Shown here: positions 32,701 to 41,105 of the stretch, in pieces | Layout: each line of letters starts with the position of its first letter | Position numbering within the stretch: the stretch's first letter is position 1 | DNA from: GCA-2732755 sp965228265 | Lineage (GTDB): Bacteria; Planctomycetota; Phycisphaerae; Phycisphaerales; UBA1924 | Assembly (NCBI GenBank): GCA_965228265.1 | Contig: OZ245804.1 | Coordinates: 2,914,001-2,978,000, forward strand | Length of the DNA stretch: 64,000 nt | Direction of reading: 5' to 3' | The notes under the pieces: generated by a model | What the model was told of the DNA's origin: nothing | Seen by the model: only the letters and a program-made list of their open reading frames with translations | Database searches by the model: none | Position numbers and translations under genes: made by a program

Positions 32701-34030
32701 GATTCTCGAATGTCAGCAGCCAGTCCTTGATAATGTCTAGGTTCGCCTTGTAGTCGGCGTCGTAGACGGGGTATGCCTTTGGCTGACGGATTACCGTGCC
32801 GTCCACAACACTCGACGCGGGTGCGAGATCGAGCCTCTCGAGTTCCTGCTTTGCAAGATCGATCAGCTCTTCGTCGCTCGAGTTCCAGAGCCCGTCGCCC
32901 ACGTGACAGAAATACTCCATCCCGATGCTTGCTGTGCTCTTGTCTGGCAGCATCGCCTCGGACCAGGCACGGAAATTCTGGATGCGTCCGACTTTCACAT
33001 CCGGGCTGTGAATGTAGATCCAGTTGTCGTCGAAGGGATCCGGGTGGTTGAGCACGAGGGTGACAATGAGGAAGTCGCGGTAGTTGAGCCGATCCGCGGC
33101 CTGCAGCACCTCATCCGGTGCCGCGGGCGAGATGCACCGGACCAATTCGGTAATCGGCATCGAGTTCATAACGTGGTCGCACTCGACCAGCGTTCTGCCC
33201 GCATCACGAGTCTCGATCTCAACACCCGTGATCCGGTTGCCTTTACGGTGGATTATGCTCGCACGGGTCTGAAGCCTGACCTCGCCCCCTTGGTCTTCGA
33301 TCAGGTCGGCAGCAGTCTCCCACATCTGACCGGGCCCAAGCCTCGGGTACTTGAAAGTCTTGATGAGCGATGCTGTATCACCCTTGCCCGTCAAGGCGTC
33401 GAATACTGCTTTCGTGAGAGAGAGATCCTTGATGCGCTGCGCTGCCCAATCGGCACGGATTTCAGTCGGCGGGATCCCCCACACCTTCTCTGTATACGTG
33501 CGGAAGAAGTGCCAGTAGAGCCGACCCCCGAACCTATTCGAGACCCACTGCTCGAAGTTCTCTTCTTCTTTCGATGGGAAGACTTTCCACTTCGCAAAGC
33601 TCAGTGCAACGCGAACTGATTCATAGATGCCCAGATTGCCGAGCGCGTTCCCGATTGACAGCGGGTAGTCATAGAACCGACCACGGTAGTAGATTCTGCT
33701 CGATCTGGGGACGTCGATCATCTCGTCGCCCATGATCTCCTGCCAGAGCTCCTCGACCGGCTTGACCTTCGTAAAGAACCGATGCCCGCCGATGTCGAAC
33801 CGGTACCCCTTGTACTCCTCGGTTCGTGCGATGCCGCCGACGCGCTGACCCGCTTCGACGACAAGCGGTTTCATGTCCGGAGCATGCTTGAGAAGCTCGT
33901 AGGCACCCGATAGCCCAGCAGGGCCGCCGCCGATGACAAGCACCGGCCAACGCTCGCCCGATGTGCCCGAAATGCCATTATCCTGCGGCGAGACCTGCGA
34001 CCCTCGAGCTGGTGAAATGGCCTCTTTCAT
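29723..34030 (-). CDS. 1435-aa fusion: FAD-dependent oxidoreductase + GT2 + membrane GT-C (GT39/ArnT-like)
   Basis: Three enzymes in one chain. Residues 25-490 form a flavoprotein of the protoporphyrinogen-oxidase/UDP-galactopyranose-mutase type: PVLVIGGGPAGLSGAYELL, VVEAGQRVGGIARTEEYKGYRFDIGGHRFF, and MHRYNNQDHSM near the C-terminal FAD site. Residues 513-760 are a GT2 (ISVVIPVHNGG, ILVDDGSTDG, FIDADVRV with DXD at 600-602, KPSIEDVELGLRLRK). From about 760 on come helices; residues 950-1400 look like a GT-C enzyme, with an early-loop acidic pair (RLDEASS, about 980) and IPAFAFSML. The ATG at 34030 has no good ribosome site. It probably begins the six-gene transcript. Confidence 0.85.
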   Translation of the reverse strand: MKEAISPARGSQVSPQDNGISGTSGERWPVLVIGGGPAGLSGAYELLKHAPDMKPLVVEAGQRVGGIARTEEYKGYRFDIGGHRFFTKVKPVEELWQEIMGDEMIDVPRSSRIYYRGRFYDYPLSIGNALGNLGIYESVRVALSFAKWKVFPSKEEENFEQWVSNRFGGRLYWHFFRTYTEKVWGIPPTEIRADWAAQRIKDLSLTKAVFDALTGKGDTASLIKTFKYPRLGPGQMWETAADLIEDQGGEVRLQTRASIIHRKGNRITGVEIETRDAGRTLVECDHVMNSMPITELVRCISPAAPDEVLQAADRLNYRDFLIVTLVLNHPDPFDDNWIYIHSPDVKVGRIQNFRAWSEAMLPDKSTASIGMEYFCHVGDGLWNSSDEELIDLAKQELERLDLAPASSVVDGTVIRQPKAYPVYDADYKANLDIIKDWLLTFENLQTVGRNGMHRYNNQDHSMLAAMLAARNIVGESHDIWSVNVERSYHEDFVVHKKDKETGSEAGDDDGTRSAPISVVIPVHNGGVDLDSAVRAVLESSVISEEIILVDDGSTDGAPERAAEIDGRVRVIRVSDTPGGPALARNAGAQTATQDIIVFIDADVRVHRETLAALIEPLRQESGIIASFGSYDSTPEATGAVSIYANIRHHYVHQNARAEAETFWSGLGAVQRQAFQDVGGFDVAFAKPSIEDVELGLRLRKQGRIKVVKGATATHLKRWSLGNLWRTDVIARALPWGRLSVLHEELRGSLNSSRREQLAALFVGTLCLAVFMLPITLAAIGALAAAASVVLPAGLWIWLNRKLFGLIARRGGLGALVAGVVLHFCYFLYAVVIYMAAVTWFRWKSWLRSDDRSVPFMLLSGITLVCLGGVGFSLVILGFVSTQSLLDAMSRFEGSTATHRYNLETLGPVQHRLVVFGLTLIGMSACMAHIGPRALLSGCQSGFDRLRELFVFPKPDFAMVGVFTLITGVLGVMHINQQMRLDEASSFAMYASASPLVPLLTYDTPNNHILNSIMMWLSVSLFGPSEISARIPAFAFSMLIPVCMLAAGRSLLSPMIALVGTGLYAGSVIGVDIATNARGYPIVIVAMLVLLGLLPALRNRDPGAGVAAAVIGALGFYACPVMAYPLAFIYAGWLLMGPTKGTPLLKHVLGVFRTGFATLGLIALLYAPAWALSSGNGPMRTLGRAAKGYKDSNGFLRYEELSFNLHAAWSQWTWPMPSLVAIALFALALSGISMWLSRTGWPRALVVGLVLGMLGVYLVSGLAPPPWWILVWFVPILCFLWATPISMGAVLVSPKPVVASVAGLCAALIASLGVLLSGYPNDFPYRLGTKDAPRVVEHLAQGEPKSTHIVASPQAYRLLNFEFEKRGFGRQIVDPTSALEKLSRNSVTHVRGKDADGLMVPEILPPDFSAELQLIDSTPIGDSVIDVYSVIPVGDE

Positions 34031-34112
34031 AGTTGGATCAGTCTAGCTGATTCTTACAGGATTATGCCCTACTCAGGTTTTTGAATGGCACCAGCAATGT
34101 CTTTCCTACCCT

Positions 34113-34997
34113 TTACCGCCCGATATCTACGAGACCTCTCGCGAGCTCCTCGCACTGCTGTATATAGCCCTCACTATGGGCGTCGCCGGAAACGGTTGGC
34201 GTTCGATTGATATCGAGGAGCACAGGCCGCCCGCGATGGAGGATGTAGTCGATTTTGCCGTAATCGATCCCAAAATCGTTCTGCACGGCGAGGATTTCTG
34301 CCGGTGGGTTCTCGAACGAGCCCAGGCTGCTCGACACGTTCTTGATGAATGGATCGGATGAGAGCAGGGTCCGCCCCAGCCCCCTCTCGCCGAAGACGAT
34401 CCAGAGATACAGAACAAACTCACCTTCGTCGTTCTGATCGGGCAGGAAGAACCTCTCAACGACCAGATGAGGATTCTTCCATGCCGCCTTGGGCACATCC
34501 GCTTGATGCGGGAATATAGGGTAGTCCGTCAATGTCTTCGTCCAACCGAGCGATCTCGGTTGGATAAGCGGATGCCACGCCGCTCGCTTTCGGAGCCGAT
34601 CCAGTAGAGTCGGTCCTCTACGCCCCGAGAACTCCAGATCCATGAATCCGCCGCTGTTGTTGTTCGTTTTGACGATAACCGGCCCATCCCACTGATCACC
34701 CTTTCGGAGCAGATTCTCGCTGATCGCGGTCTTCCGGATGTCGCGGATCCCGCCGTTGACGACTCTCGGATGTGCTGAGATCACCTCCCAGTAGTCGTCA
34801 TGGATGTACGAGCAATCAATGTGCGGAAGAAGTACATCCGCATCAGAGCAAGGCTCCGGCCCTCGTACGATTCGGACATCAATCTCCGAACGCCGCCAGT
34901 TTTCGGCAATCGGCCAGATGCGATAGTTGCGGCTCTCTGCCTCCAGATCACGCTCATGAAGCATGATGGCAATCGATCGGACACGTTCTTGGTTCAT
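34113..34997 (-). CDS. ATP-grasp-like protein
   Basis: A 294-aa protein. An ATP-grasp fold is suggested by the central nucleotide-binding strand VIVKTNNNSGGFMD (about 106-119), the hydrophobic strand LVVERFFLP, and the C-terminal acidic/Asn motif YGKIDYILHRGRPVLLDINRTPT, which supplies Mg-ATP ligands in this family. Substrate unknown; such enzymes ligate carboxylates to amines or tag glycans with amino acids. An ATG at 35030 is an alternative start. It lies 83 bp upstream of the 1435-aa gene on the same strand and is divergent from the asparagine-synthase-like gene. Confidence 0.65.
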   Translation of the reverse strand: MNQERVRSIAIMLHERDLEAESRNYRIWPIAENWRRSEIDVRIVRGPEPCSDADVLLPHIDCSYIHDDYWEVISAHPRVVNGGIRDIRKTAISENLLRKGDQWDGPVIVKTNNNSGGFMDLEFSGRRGPTLLDRLRKRAAWHPLIQPRSLGWTKTLTDYPIFPHQADVPKAAWKNPHLVVERFFLPDQNDEGEFVLYLWIVFGERGLGRTLLSSDPFIKNVSSSLGSFENPPAEILAVQNDFGIDYGKIDYILHRGRPVLLDINRTPTVSGDAHSEGYIQQCEELARGLVDIGR

Positions 34998-35125
34998 CAC
35001 ACGCCGCTCATTATCATTGCAACTCTGCACCCAACCAGAGCATCATATGAGATATTCGCATATAACGTTCCAGGGCGGCATATGTCGGGCGCTCAGGCAT
35101 ACAACACACGAGTGAATTAGAGTCG

Positions 35126-36628
35126 GTGACTAGTAATGCCCAAAACCTGAAGCCTCATCGTCGACAGTACACCCTCGGACCAGAAAAACACTTAGTTGAT
35201 GAGAATTGGCAGACGATCGTACTCGGGGCAGTTGTCCTGAGTTTTTGCTCAGAGCTTCGTGTGCAACAGGCTGAAGATCTTGACGGCCTGACGTGGGTAC
35301 TGCTCGGTCTTGCTGCACAGACTGATCCGAGTGGATTGTCTCCCGCCGAGCAAATCGCGAGAACTCGCACAGCTGACGTTCCCGAACTCCGGCACGACTG
35401 GTCCGGTCGGTGGCTACTTGTTGCAAAGCACCGAGTTCAGCCAGATGCGGGGAGCCAGATCGGCGTCCTAGTCGCACAGGATACTTCGGGCCGTAGTTGG
35501 ATGAGTTCGAGTCCCGTACTCCTGCAGGAGCTCTGCGGGAATGACTGGCAGCCGCTTACGCCGTCATACCAAACTGGCGCTGAGTTCATTCCTATCCCGG
35601 CCTGTTCACTTGTTGGCGCAACCAGGCTGCTGCCGAGTCAATGGGTTGAACCGGGGAGTGGGCGGATTCACGCATGCCAGCTTCTGCCGGATATCCCGAC
35701 TCAACGCCATGACGATGAACTCCTCGATGAACTCGCGGTGCGTCTGAAGACGGGCTTTCAGAACGTCCCGCACACGGACGAGCTGTTCTGGTTTGGTTTG
35801 TCTGCTGGTGGTGATTCGCGTCTCTTGCTTGCCGCAGCAGCCGCGTCTGGGAGAGAGATCAGTACGTTCACCTGGCTTGCAAGCCGAACAAAGCTGTGCG
35901 ATCGTGTCCTGCCTCCAAAGCTGGCGGAGTGTGTCGGGATGAGTCACACCTATGTCCGCGCCGGACCGATCGACCGTTCCCGCGAGCGACTCGCAGAGAG
36001 TCACGCTGGAAAGTGTCTGAGCCGTGGCAACATCGTCCCTTTGCTGAGGGGGGCCCGCCTAGGCCTGACTGGACTGTGCACCGGGGGGCAGTGTTTCGAT
36101 GCCTGTAAATCAACCAAATTCGGCAAGTTTCCTGAGGACATTTCCGAAAGTATCCGTGCCGGCAACCTCATTGCAAAGTTCTATCTTGAACGTCCGGGCT
36201 CATTCTACGCGAGGCAATATGCGCTCTGGCTCGATCATGTCATAGCCACCGAACAAGAAGGTCTCGACTATCGCAACCGCTGGCCGATCGAGCAGAGCGC
36301 CGCGGCGTGGCAGGCCGGTAAAGAGCAGTTGTACGATATGCAGCGGCTCGAGCGGTTCTCGATCGCTAACTGCGGCGCGATCCAAGCTCTCTCTCTGGGG
36401 ATCAGCTTCGACCGCGCCCGATCCAGACAGTACGAACTCGATCTAATCGATCGTCTGGCTCCCAAGCTGGCGTCATTCCCAAGAAATCCAGCCGACGCTG
36501 ATCTGATCGGTCCGATACGGGCAGTCGCACGTCGATTCACAACGCCGACCGAAAACCTCCGATCGATCCGTATCCGCGTCATCCGACGATACCGAAGCAT
36601 GCTCGCCGAATTCAGTCAACACAAATGA
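35126..36628 (+). CDS. Asparagine-synthase-like protein (PP-loop, no functional amidotransferase domain)
   Basis: A 500-aa protein starting at GTG. The C-terminal half carries the PP-loop LFWFGLSAGGDSRLLLAAA (about 215-233), the SGGxDS-type ATP pyrophosphatase motif of asparagine synthase B, followed by helices typical of that fold. The N-terminal ~190 residues occupy the place of the glutamine amidotransferase but lack the N-terminal catalytic Cys, so ammonia or another amine would have to be supplied. Related proteins amidate uronic acids or peptides in surface-glycan loci. It is the only plus-strand gene of the island and its right-most intact gene. Confidence 0.75.
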   Translation: MTSNAQNLKPHRRQYTLGPEKHLVDENWQTIVLGAVVLSFCSELRVQQAEDLDGLTWVLLGLAAQTDPSGLSPAEQIARTRTADVPELRHDWSGRWLLVAKHRVQPDAGSQIGVLVAQDTSGRSWMSSSPVLLQELCGNDWQPLTPSYQTGAEFIPIPACSLVGATRLLPSQWVEPGSGRIHACQLLPDIPTQRHDDELLDELAVRLKTGFQNVPHTDELFWFGLSAGGDSRLLLAAAAASGREISTFTWLASRTKLCDRVLPPKLAECVGMSHTYVRAGPIDRSRERLAESHAGKCLSRGNIVPLLRGARLGLTGLCTGGQCFDACKSTKFGKFPEDISESIRAGNLIAKFYLERPGSFYARQYALWLDHVIATEQEGLDYRNRWPIEQSAAAWQAGKEQLYDMQRLERFSIANCGAIQALSLGISFDRARSRQYELDLIDRLAPKLASFPRNPADADLIGPIRAVARRFTTPTENLRSIRIRVIRRYRSMLAEFSQHK

Positions 36629-36639
36629 AACTCGAGTAG

Positions 36640-36683
36640 AGTAGCGGACGAGCTAAAGGTGCGTCATGAAACACAGCAGATAC
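36640..36683 (+). repeat. Right copy of the 44-bp imperfect direct repeat
   Basis: Begins with the same AGTAGCGGACGAGC as the left copy at 22713, 12 bp after the stop of the asparagine-synthase-like gene. Together the copies bracket 13.9 kb, the whole glycan island. It lies about 110 bp from the transposase remnant. Confidence 0.5.
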
Positions 36684-36791
36684 CGCACTTCCGCAGTTTA
36701 CATTTCGCTTCATTCATATATCACCAGTTCACACAGCATGAATCTGCTCCAAGCACCACCATCCAGGCGGGCCAGGAGTTTGTGCGCTGCC

Positions 36792-37062
36792 TTACGCGGC
36801 ATCTAGGCGGTGTCCCGAGACTCTGATGACCGGATAGGCCAGTCGTGGATCAACCCGGACACACCGTTTGTGCATCTTGATTCTGGTCTCGACACCTTCC
36901 CTCTGTCTGTCACATACTGCCTCGATAGCCGAGGCTCCTCGTTCCGCCTCGGAAGGTGTCAATGTACCATGGGCCGAATGTGGCCGGTACCGGTTGTGCC
37001 ATTCCGCGTACGCGTCAAGTCCGCTTTGGATCGCTTGCGTACTTGCCGGCAATGCCGATCGA
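36792..37062 (-). pseudogene. Remnant of an IS3/IS481-type transposase C-terminus
   Basis: The minus-strand frame ending at 36792 contains AIQSGLDAYAEWHNRYRPHSAHGTLTPSEA, the integrase-core C-terminal motif (YxxWxNxxRPHxAxGxxTPxE) of IS3- and IS481-family transposases. Upstream the frame runs into the antisense of the asd gene, so the catalytic DDE part is missing and the left limit (about 37062) is approximate. About 70 further residues after the motif are also open. It is a decayed insertion sequence next to the island boundary. Confidence 0.75.
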
Positions 37063-37084
37063 CGCCCTGTCTCTGTCGTCGGCC

Positions 37085-38119
37085 TCACCGCTGACCAACC
37101 GACGTGAGAGCGTGAGCCATGCGCAGACGCAGGCACTCGATCGCATTCAGGGCGGCACCGCGCCTGAGCTGGTCGCAACAGATCCACAGCGTGAACCGGC
37201 GTCCGGAGTCGGCCTCAGATGCGCGGATCGGGGCGACGTGCACATCATCGCAATGCGCAGCTGCGCGGGGTGAGAGGTCATAACCCGGGTGAAGACGAAC
37301 GCCCGGGCTTTGGCGGAGGGCTTCGGTGAGTGCGGGCGCGGTCGTGGGTGTTGCGGTTGTGATCACGATGCTCTGCGCGTGCGCCCGTTCGACGGGGACC
37401 CGCACGCATGTCGGGAGAAGGTCCAGCGTCGGGTCGTCCCAGATACGCCTGGACTCATCGATCATCTTGCGCTCCTCGCCGCAGTAACCAGCCGCGTCGC
37501 GCGATGACTCGTGGGGGAACACGTTGAACGCGCAGCTCACGGGGAAGACGGCGGGCGCCGACTCTTCGCCCGCGAGTGCGCGAGTGGTTTCGGCGAAGAG
37601 TTCTTCGATCGCCGGGGCCCCGGCTCCCGAGACGGCCTGGTACGTCGAGACCACCACCGATTCGATGCCATAGGCCCGCCGGATCGGATCGAGCGCTGTC
37701 AGCAGCATGATCGTGGAGCAGTTCGGGTTGGCGATGAGGCGCGGCGGCGGATCCGCAGACAGAAGGTGGCCGTTGATCTCGGGAACGATCAGGGGGACAT
37801 CCGGGTGCATGCGGAAGTGCGAGGAGTTGTCCACCACGCACACCCCATTCTCCACGAGCTCTGGGGCTATCTGCGCAGACACCTGGGCGCTTGTGCAGAG
37901 CAGTGCGCCCCGGCACTTAGCAGCGTGCTCGGGCGCATAGGCATGGATCTGCACGCGGTGAGCGCCGAACTCGAGCACTCGGCCCGCCGATCGCTCCGAT
38001 CCGAACGCCACGATCGATGCGGGGTCGTGCCCGCGCTCGAGCAGAATGCCGATGGCTTCCCGCCCCACCGCTCCGCCCGCGCCGACGACCGCGATCGGTG
38101 TCCGCTTGAACTCAGACAT
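37085..38119 (-). CDS. asd: Aspartate-semialdehyde dehydrogenase
   Basis: A 344-aa enzyme reducing aspartyl phosphate to aspartate semialdehyde with NADPH, the branch step to Met, Thr, Lys and diaminopimelate. It has IAVVGAGGAVGREAIGILLERGHD at the N-terminus, the catalytic Cys in RLIANPNCSTIML, the VVVSTYQAVSGAGAPAIEEL motif and the His-containing PVERAHAQSIVI. Length fits the family (330-370). The start overlaps the end of the aspartokinase gene by 8 bp. It is third in the riboswitch-controlled operon. Confidence 0.93.
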   Translation of the reverse strand: MSEFKRTPIAVVGAGGAVGREAIGILLERGHDPASIVAFGSERSAGRVLEFGAHRVQIHAYAPEHAAKCRGALLCTSAQVSAQIAPELVENGVCVVDNSSHFRMHPDVPLIVPEINGHLLSADPPPRLIANPNCSTIMLLTALDPIRRAYGIESVVVSTYQAVSGAGAPAIEELFAETTRALAGEESAPAVFPVSCAFNVFPHESSRDAAGYCGEERKMIDESRRIWDDPTLDLLPTCVRVPVERAHAQSIVITTATPTTAPALTEALRQSPGVRLHPGYDLSPRAAAHCDDVHVAPIRASEADSGRRFTLWICCDQLRRGAALNAIECLRLRMAHALTSVGQR

Positions 38120-39794
38120 GCTCCACCACCTTCTGCAGAGACTCGATGCGGCTGATCCGGAGCAGGTCCGCGATCACCGATTCCGCGGTCGGCCAGCGGC
38201 CTGCGCCCAGACCTCGCAGGGTTTGCTTACTCCCGTCCTGATACTCGATCGTCACGGCGTTCATCTCGCCCGGCAGATCAAAGAGCGGATCGTCGACCCC
38301 CACCGCTTCGAGTTCGACACGCAGGCCGGCATTGTCCAGGCTGGCAACGTGACGCAGGTGTGTCAGTATGCCATCGGGCTGACGCACGGACGTAGGAGTG
38401 ATCGGCTGCTTGATCGCGTTGTCAGCGTCAACAGCAACTCCGATGGCTTGCGCAAGCACACGGAGTTTGTCCAGACTGTCCGAGCCATCCAGATCGCGCG
38501 TCGGGTCGGCCTCGGCGAGCCCTTTGGTTTGCGCTTCGCTGAGGGCGTCGGCGAACGGAATGCCCAGACGTGTGCGCTCAAGTATGAAGTTCGCGGTCCC
38601 GTTGAGCACCCCGCGGATAGACCGCACGGCAGCGTGCGCGGCGTGCTCCAGGACGGGCAGGCCGCCGCCGACCGAGGCCGAGCCGTGCAGCTGACATCCA
38701 TTCGCGTGCGCCACATCTCGGAGCTGATCGCCCGCCTCGGCGAGCAGGGCTTTGTTGGCGGTGACGACATGGCAGCCTGTGTGAAGCGATTGCTCGATGA
38801 GCTTCCGGGCATCCGTGACACCCCCGATCAGTTCCACAACCACATCCGCGTGGCGCGGGAGGGCGAGCAGGTTGGTTTCGACGCGGTAGCCCTGATCGGT
38901 GAGCTCTTGTCGGGTTTGCTCGTTTCGGCAGCAGAGAGCCGACACCTCGAAGCATTCGGGGAGCTGCCCGAGCAGTTCGAGCACGCCCCCGCCCACTGTG
39001 CCGACGCCTGCGATGGCGACGCGGAGTCTGCGTGGCAGGTCTCGGTGGTCATTGGTGACGCTGGTGCCCTGGCTGATGACTGTGGGCGCTGAGCCGCCGA
39101 GGCGACCGACTTCGAACTCAACGCCGTGTTTGTGCGCAAAGCGTGTGGCTTTATGCTGGATGATGGAGCCGTCGGTCAGGAGCGCGTCTTCGTAGGCGCA
39201 GCGTGCGTAACGCCTGGGGGGGGTGGGAGATGTCGCGGGGTCCTGGGTGTAGAGGCCGTCCACGTCCTTGACGAGTCGGCACCTGTCTGCAGCGAGTGCG
39301 TGGGCGAGGAAGAGGGCTGTCAGATCTGAGCCCCCTCTTCCGAGTGTGACATGGTTCCCGAGGCGGTCAACCGCAACGAAACCGGGGATGACAACAGTGC
39401 CCGGGTCTTGGAGCGCTTCGCTCAGGCGTGCGCGATCGACCTCGATCGGGTGGGCGTCGAGCGGGTCGCCTTCGCCGATCAGTCCGATCGCGGCGGGTGT
39501 GAGAACGCGATGGGGCAACCCGACGCGGTCGAGCTGGACGCCGAGCAGCGCGGCGGACTCGGACTCGCCCAGTGCGAGCGTGGAGGCGACGGCGCCGGGT
39601 GAGGCGTCAGGCGAGCAGGCCTGACAGATGCTGAGCAGTTCGTCGGTTTTGCCGGCCAGCGCGGAGACGACTGCGACGACGCCGAAGCCCTTGCGACGCC
39701 AGCGGTAGATCTCGTGGACAGCGAGTCTGAGTCGGTCGGGGTTTACGAGCACTGAGCCGCCGAACTTCAGGACGATCAGAGGCTTGCGGGGCAT
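38112..39794 (-). CDS. thrA: Bifunctional aspartokinase-homoserine dehydrogenase lacking ACT domains
   Basis: A 560-aa fusion. Residues 1-250 are aspartokinase (VLKFGGSVLVNPDRL, VVSALAGKTDELL, VTLGRGGSDLTALFLAHAL, LVKDVDGLYTQDP). Residues 257-560 are homoserine dehydrogenase (LRVAIAGVGTVGGGVLELL, VELIGGVTDARKLIEQSL, VVTANKALLAEAG, GVLNGTANFILERT, GLAEADPTRDLDGSDSLDKLRVLA). E. coli ThrA is about 820 aa because of an ACT regulatory interface; here the two catalytic parts abut, so classical threonine feedback looks absent. It overlaps the upstream gene by 19 bp and asd by 8 bp. Confidence 0.93.
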   Translation of the reverse strand: MPRKPLIVLKFGGSVLVNPDRLRLAVHEIYRWRRKGFGVVAVVSALAGKTDELLSICQACSPDASPGAVASTLALGESESAALLGVQLDRVGLPHRVLTPAAIGLIGEGDPLDAHPIEVDRARLSEALQDPGTVVIPGFVAVDRLGNHVTLGRGGSDLTALFLAHALAADRCRLVKDVDGLYTQDPATSPTPPRRYARCAYEDALLTDGSIIQHKATRFAHKHGVEFEVGRLGGSAPTVISQGTSVTNDHRDLPRRLRVAIAGVGTVGGGVLELLGQLPECFEVSALCCRNEQTRQELTDQGYRVETNLLALPRHADVVVELIGGVTDARKLIEQSLHTGCHVVTANKALLAEAGDQLRDVAHANGCQLHGSASVGGGLPVLEHAAHAAVRSIRGVLNGTANFILERTRLGIPFADALSEAQTKGLAEADPTRDLDGSDSLDKLRVLAQAIGVAVDADNAIKQPITPTSVRQPDGILTHLRHVASLDNAGLRVELEAVGVDDPLFDLPGEMNAVTIEYQDGSKQTLRGLGAGRWPTAESVIADLLRISRIESLQKVVEHV

Positions 39795-41008
39795 GCTTCC
39801 ACCTCACTTTCGGCAGCAGTACATGCGAGGGAGATCGCTTCGAGGCCTCTGGTCAGGTCTTCGATGATTGACTCTGCGGGCTCGAGGCCCACGGAGAGGC
39901 GGAGCAGGCCGTCGGTGATGCCGACCTCGGCGCGTTCGCTGAGTGGGACGTCGGCGTGGGTCATGGAGGCGGGATGGGTGATGAGTGTTTCGACGGAGCC
40001 GACGTGTTCGACGAGCGTGCAGAGGTTGAGGGACTCGACGAATCGCCTGCCTGCCTCGATGCCGCCGCGGACTTCAAAGGAGACGACTGCGCCGTTGGCG
40101 TCGGGGTGCTGACGCTTGGCCAGGGCTGCGGCCTCGGGATCGTTCAATCCGGGGTAGTAGACGTTTGCGATGGTGTCCTGGCTGGTGAGCCAGCGCGCGA
40201 TGGTCTCGGCGGTTCTGGACTGCTGGGCGAGGCGGATCGGGAGTGTCTTGAGTCCGTTGATGGTGAGCCACGCGTTGAAAGGTGTCTGGATGGCGCCGGT
40301 GCACTTGCGGATGAAGCGGAGTTGTGCGAGGACGTCCTCGTTGCTGCTGACGATCGCGCCGCCAAGGGCGACGGAGTGGCCTTCGATGAACTTCGTGGTG
40401 GAGTAGACGGAGATGTCTGCTCCGAGGTCGAGCGGCCGCTGGAGCGCGGGGGTGAGGAAGGTGTTGTCGACGGCCAAGAGGGCTCCGGCGCTGTGCGCAA
40501 TGGCTGCGACGGCTGCGATGTCGGTCAGTTCGAGGGTGGGGTTGGAGGGCGTTTCGACGAAGACGAGCTTTGTTGCTGGTCTGAGCGCTCTTTCGATCTC
40601 GGCGGGGTTTGTGGAATCGACGAATGTGCATTCGATGCCGAGGTCTGGGAGGAGTTGTTGGAGCAGTCGGGTCGTGCCGCCGTAGACGGAGCGGCCGCAG
40701 ACGACGTGGTCTCCGGCTTTGAGGAGAGCGAGAAAGAGTGCGGTTTCAGCGGCGAGTCCGGTGGTGAAGCAGACGGCCTGCGGTGCGTCTTCGAGTTCGC
40801 CCAGAGCGGTTTCGAGGGCCGCGACGGTTGGGTTTGAGACGCGCGAGTACTGGTGATCGGGGTTGGAGCCGACGCTTGTCCGGGTGAATGTTGTGGACTG
40901 AGCGATGGGCGCGATGAGCGGGTCGCCGTCGCCCTGGCCTTTGCCGATGCAGGTGCAGATTCGGGAGGCGTTTGCCAGGGGTGACTGCGCAGAGATGGAC
41001 TTTCGCAT
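39776..41008 (-). CDS. Trans-sulfuration PLP enzyme (cystathionine gamma-synthase / homoserine sulfhydrylase family)
   Basis: A 410-aa Cys/Met-metabolism PLP enzyme. Motifs: PIAQSTTFTRTS, YSRVSNPTVAALETALGELEDA, CFTTGLAAETALFLALLKAGDHVV, FVETPSNPTLELTDI, AVDNTFLTPALQRPLDLGADI and the PLP-lysine site VYSTTKFIEGHS. It probably uses activated homoserine to form cystathionine or homocysteine; sequence alone does not separate MetB from MetY/MetZ. The open frame reaches 41299, but the ATG at 41008 is preceded by AAGGAG and lies after the riboswitch. It is the first gene of the operon with thrA and asd. Confidence 0.9.
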   Translation of the reverse strand: MRKSISAQSPLANASRICTCIGKGQGDGDPLIAPIAQSTTFTRTSVGSNPDHQYSRVSNPTVAALETALGELEDAPQAVCFTTGLAAETALFLALLKAGDHVVCGRSVYGGTTRLLQQLLPDLGIECTFVDSTNPAEIERALRPATKLVFVETPSNPTLELTDIAAVAAIAHSAGALLAVDNTFLTPALQRPLDLGADISVYSTTKFIEGHSVALGGAIVSSNEDVLAQLRFIRKCTGAIQTPFNAWLTINGLKTLPIRLAQQSRTAETIARWLTSQDTIANVYYPGLNDPEAAALAKRQHPDANGAVVSFEVRGGIEAGRRFVESLNLCTLVEHVGSVETLITHPASMTHADVPLSERAEVGITDGLLRLSVGLEPAESIIEDLTRGLEAISLACTAAESEVEACPASL

Positions 41009-41030
41009 GCTGTGAACTCCTTCACAGCAT
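41007..41030 (-). promoter_or_regulatory. Hairpin with Shine-Dalgarno in the loop and start codon in the stem
   Basis: ATGCTGTGAA (41030-41021) and TTCACAGCAT (41016-41007) are perfect 10-bp complements separated only by GGAG, the ribosome-binding site. The AU of the initiation codon (41008-41006) lies at the base of the 3' arm. Folding would hide the start codon. Two further hairpins precede it: GACGGG/CCCGTC (41104-41081) and GCGGCA/TGCCGC (41072-41058). Together they form the likely expression platform of the SAM riboswitch, suggesting translational control. Confidence 0.7.
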
Positions 41031-41105
41031 CGAGAGCATCCAGTGTTGGCGTGGAATGCGGCACTTTGCCGCTGCACTTTGACGGGTCCCGTATTGGTCC
41101 CGTCC

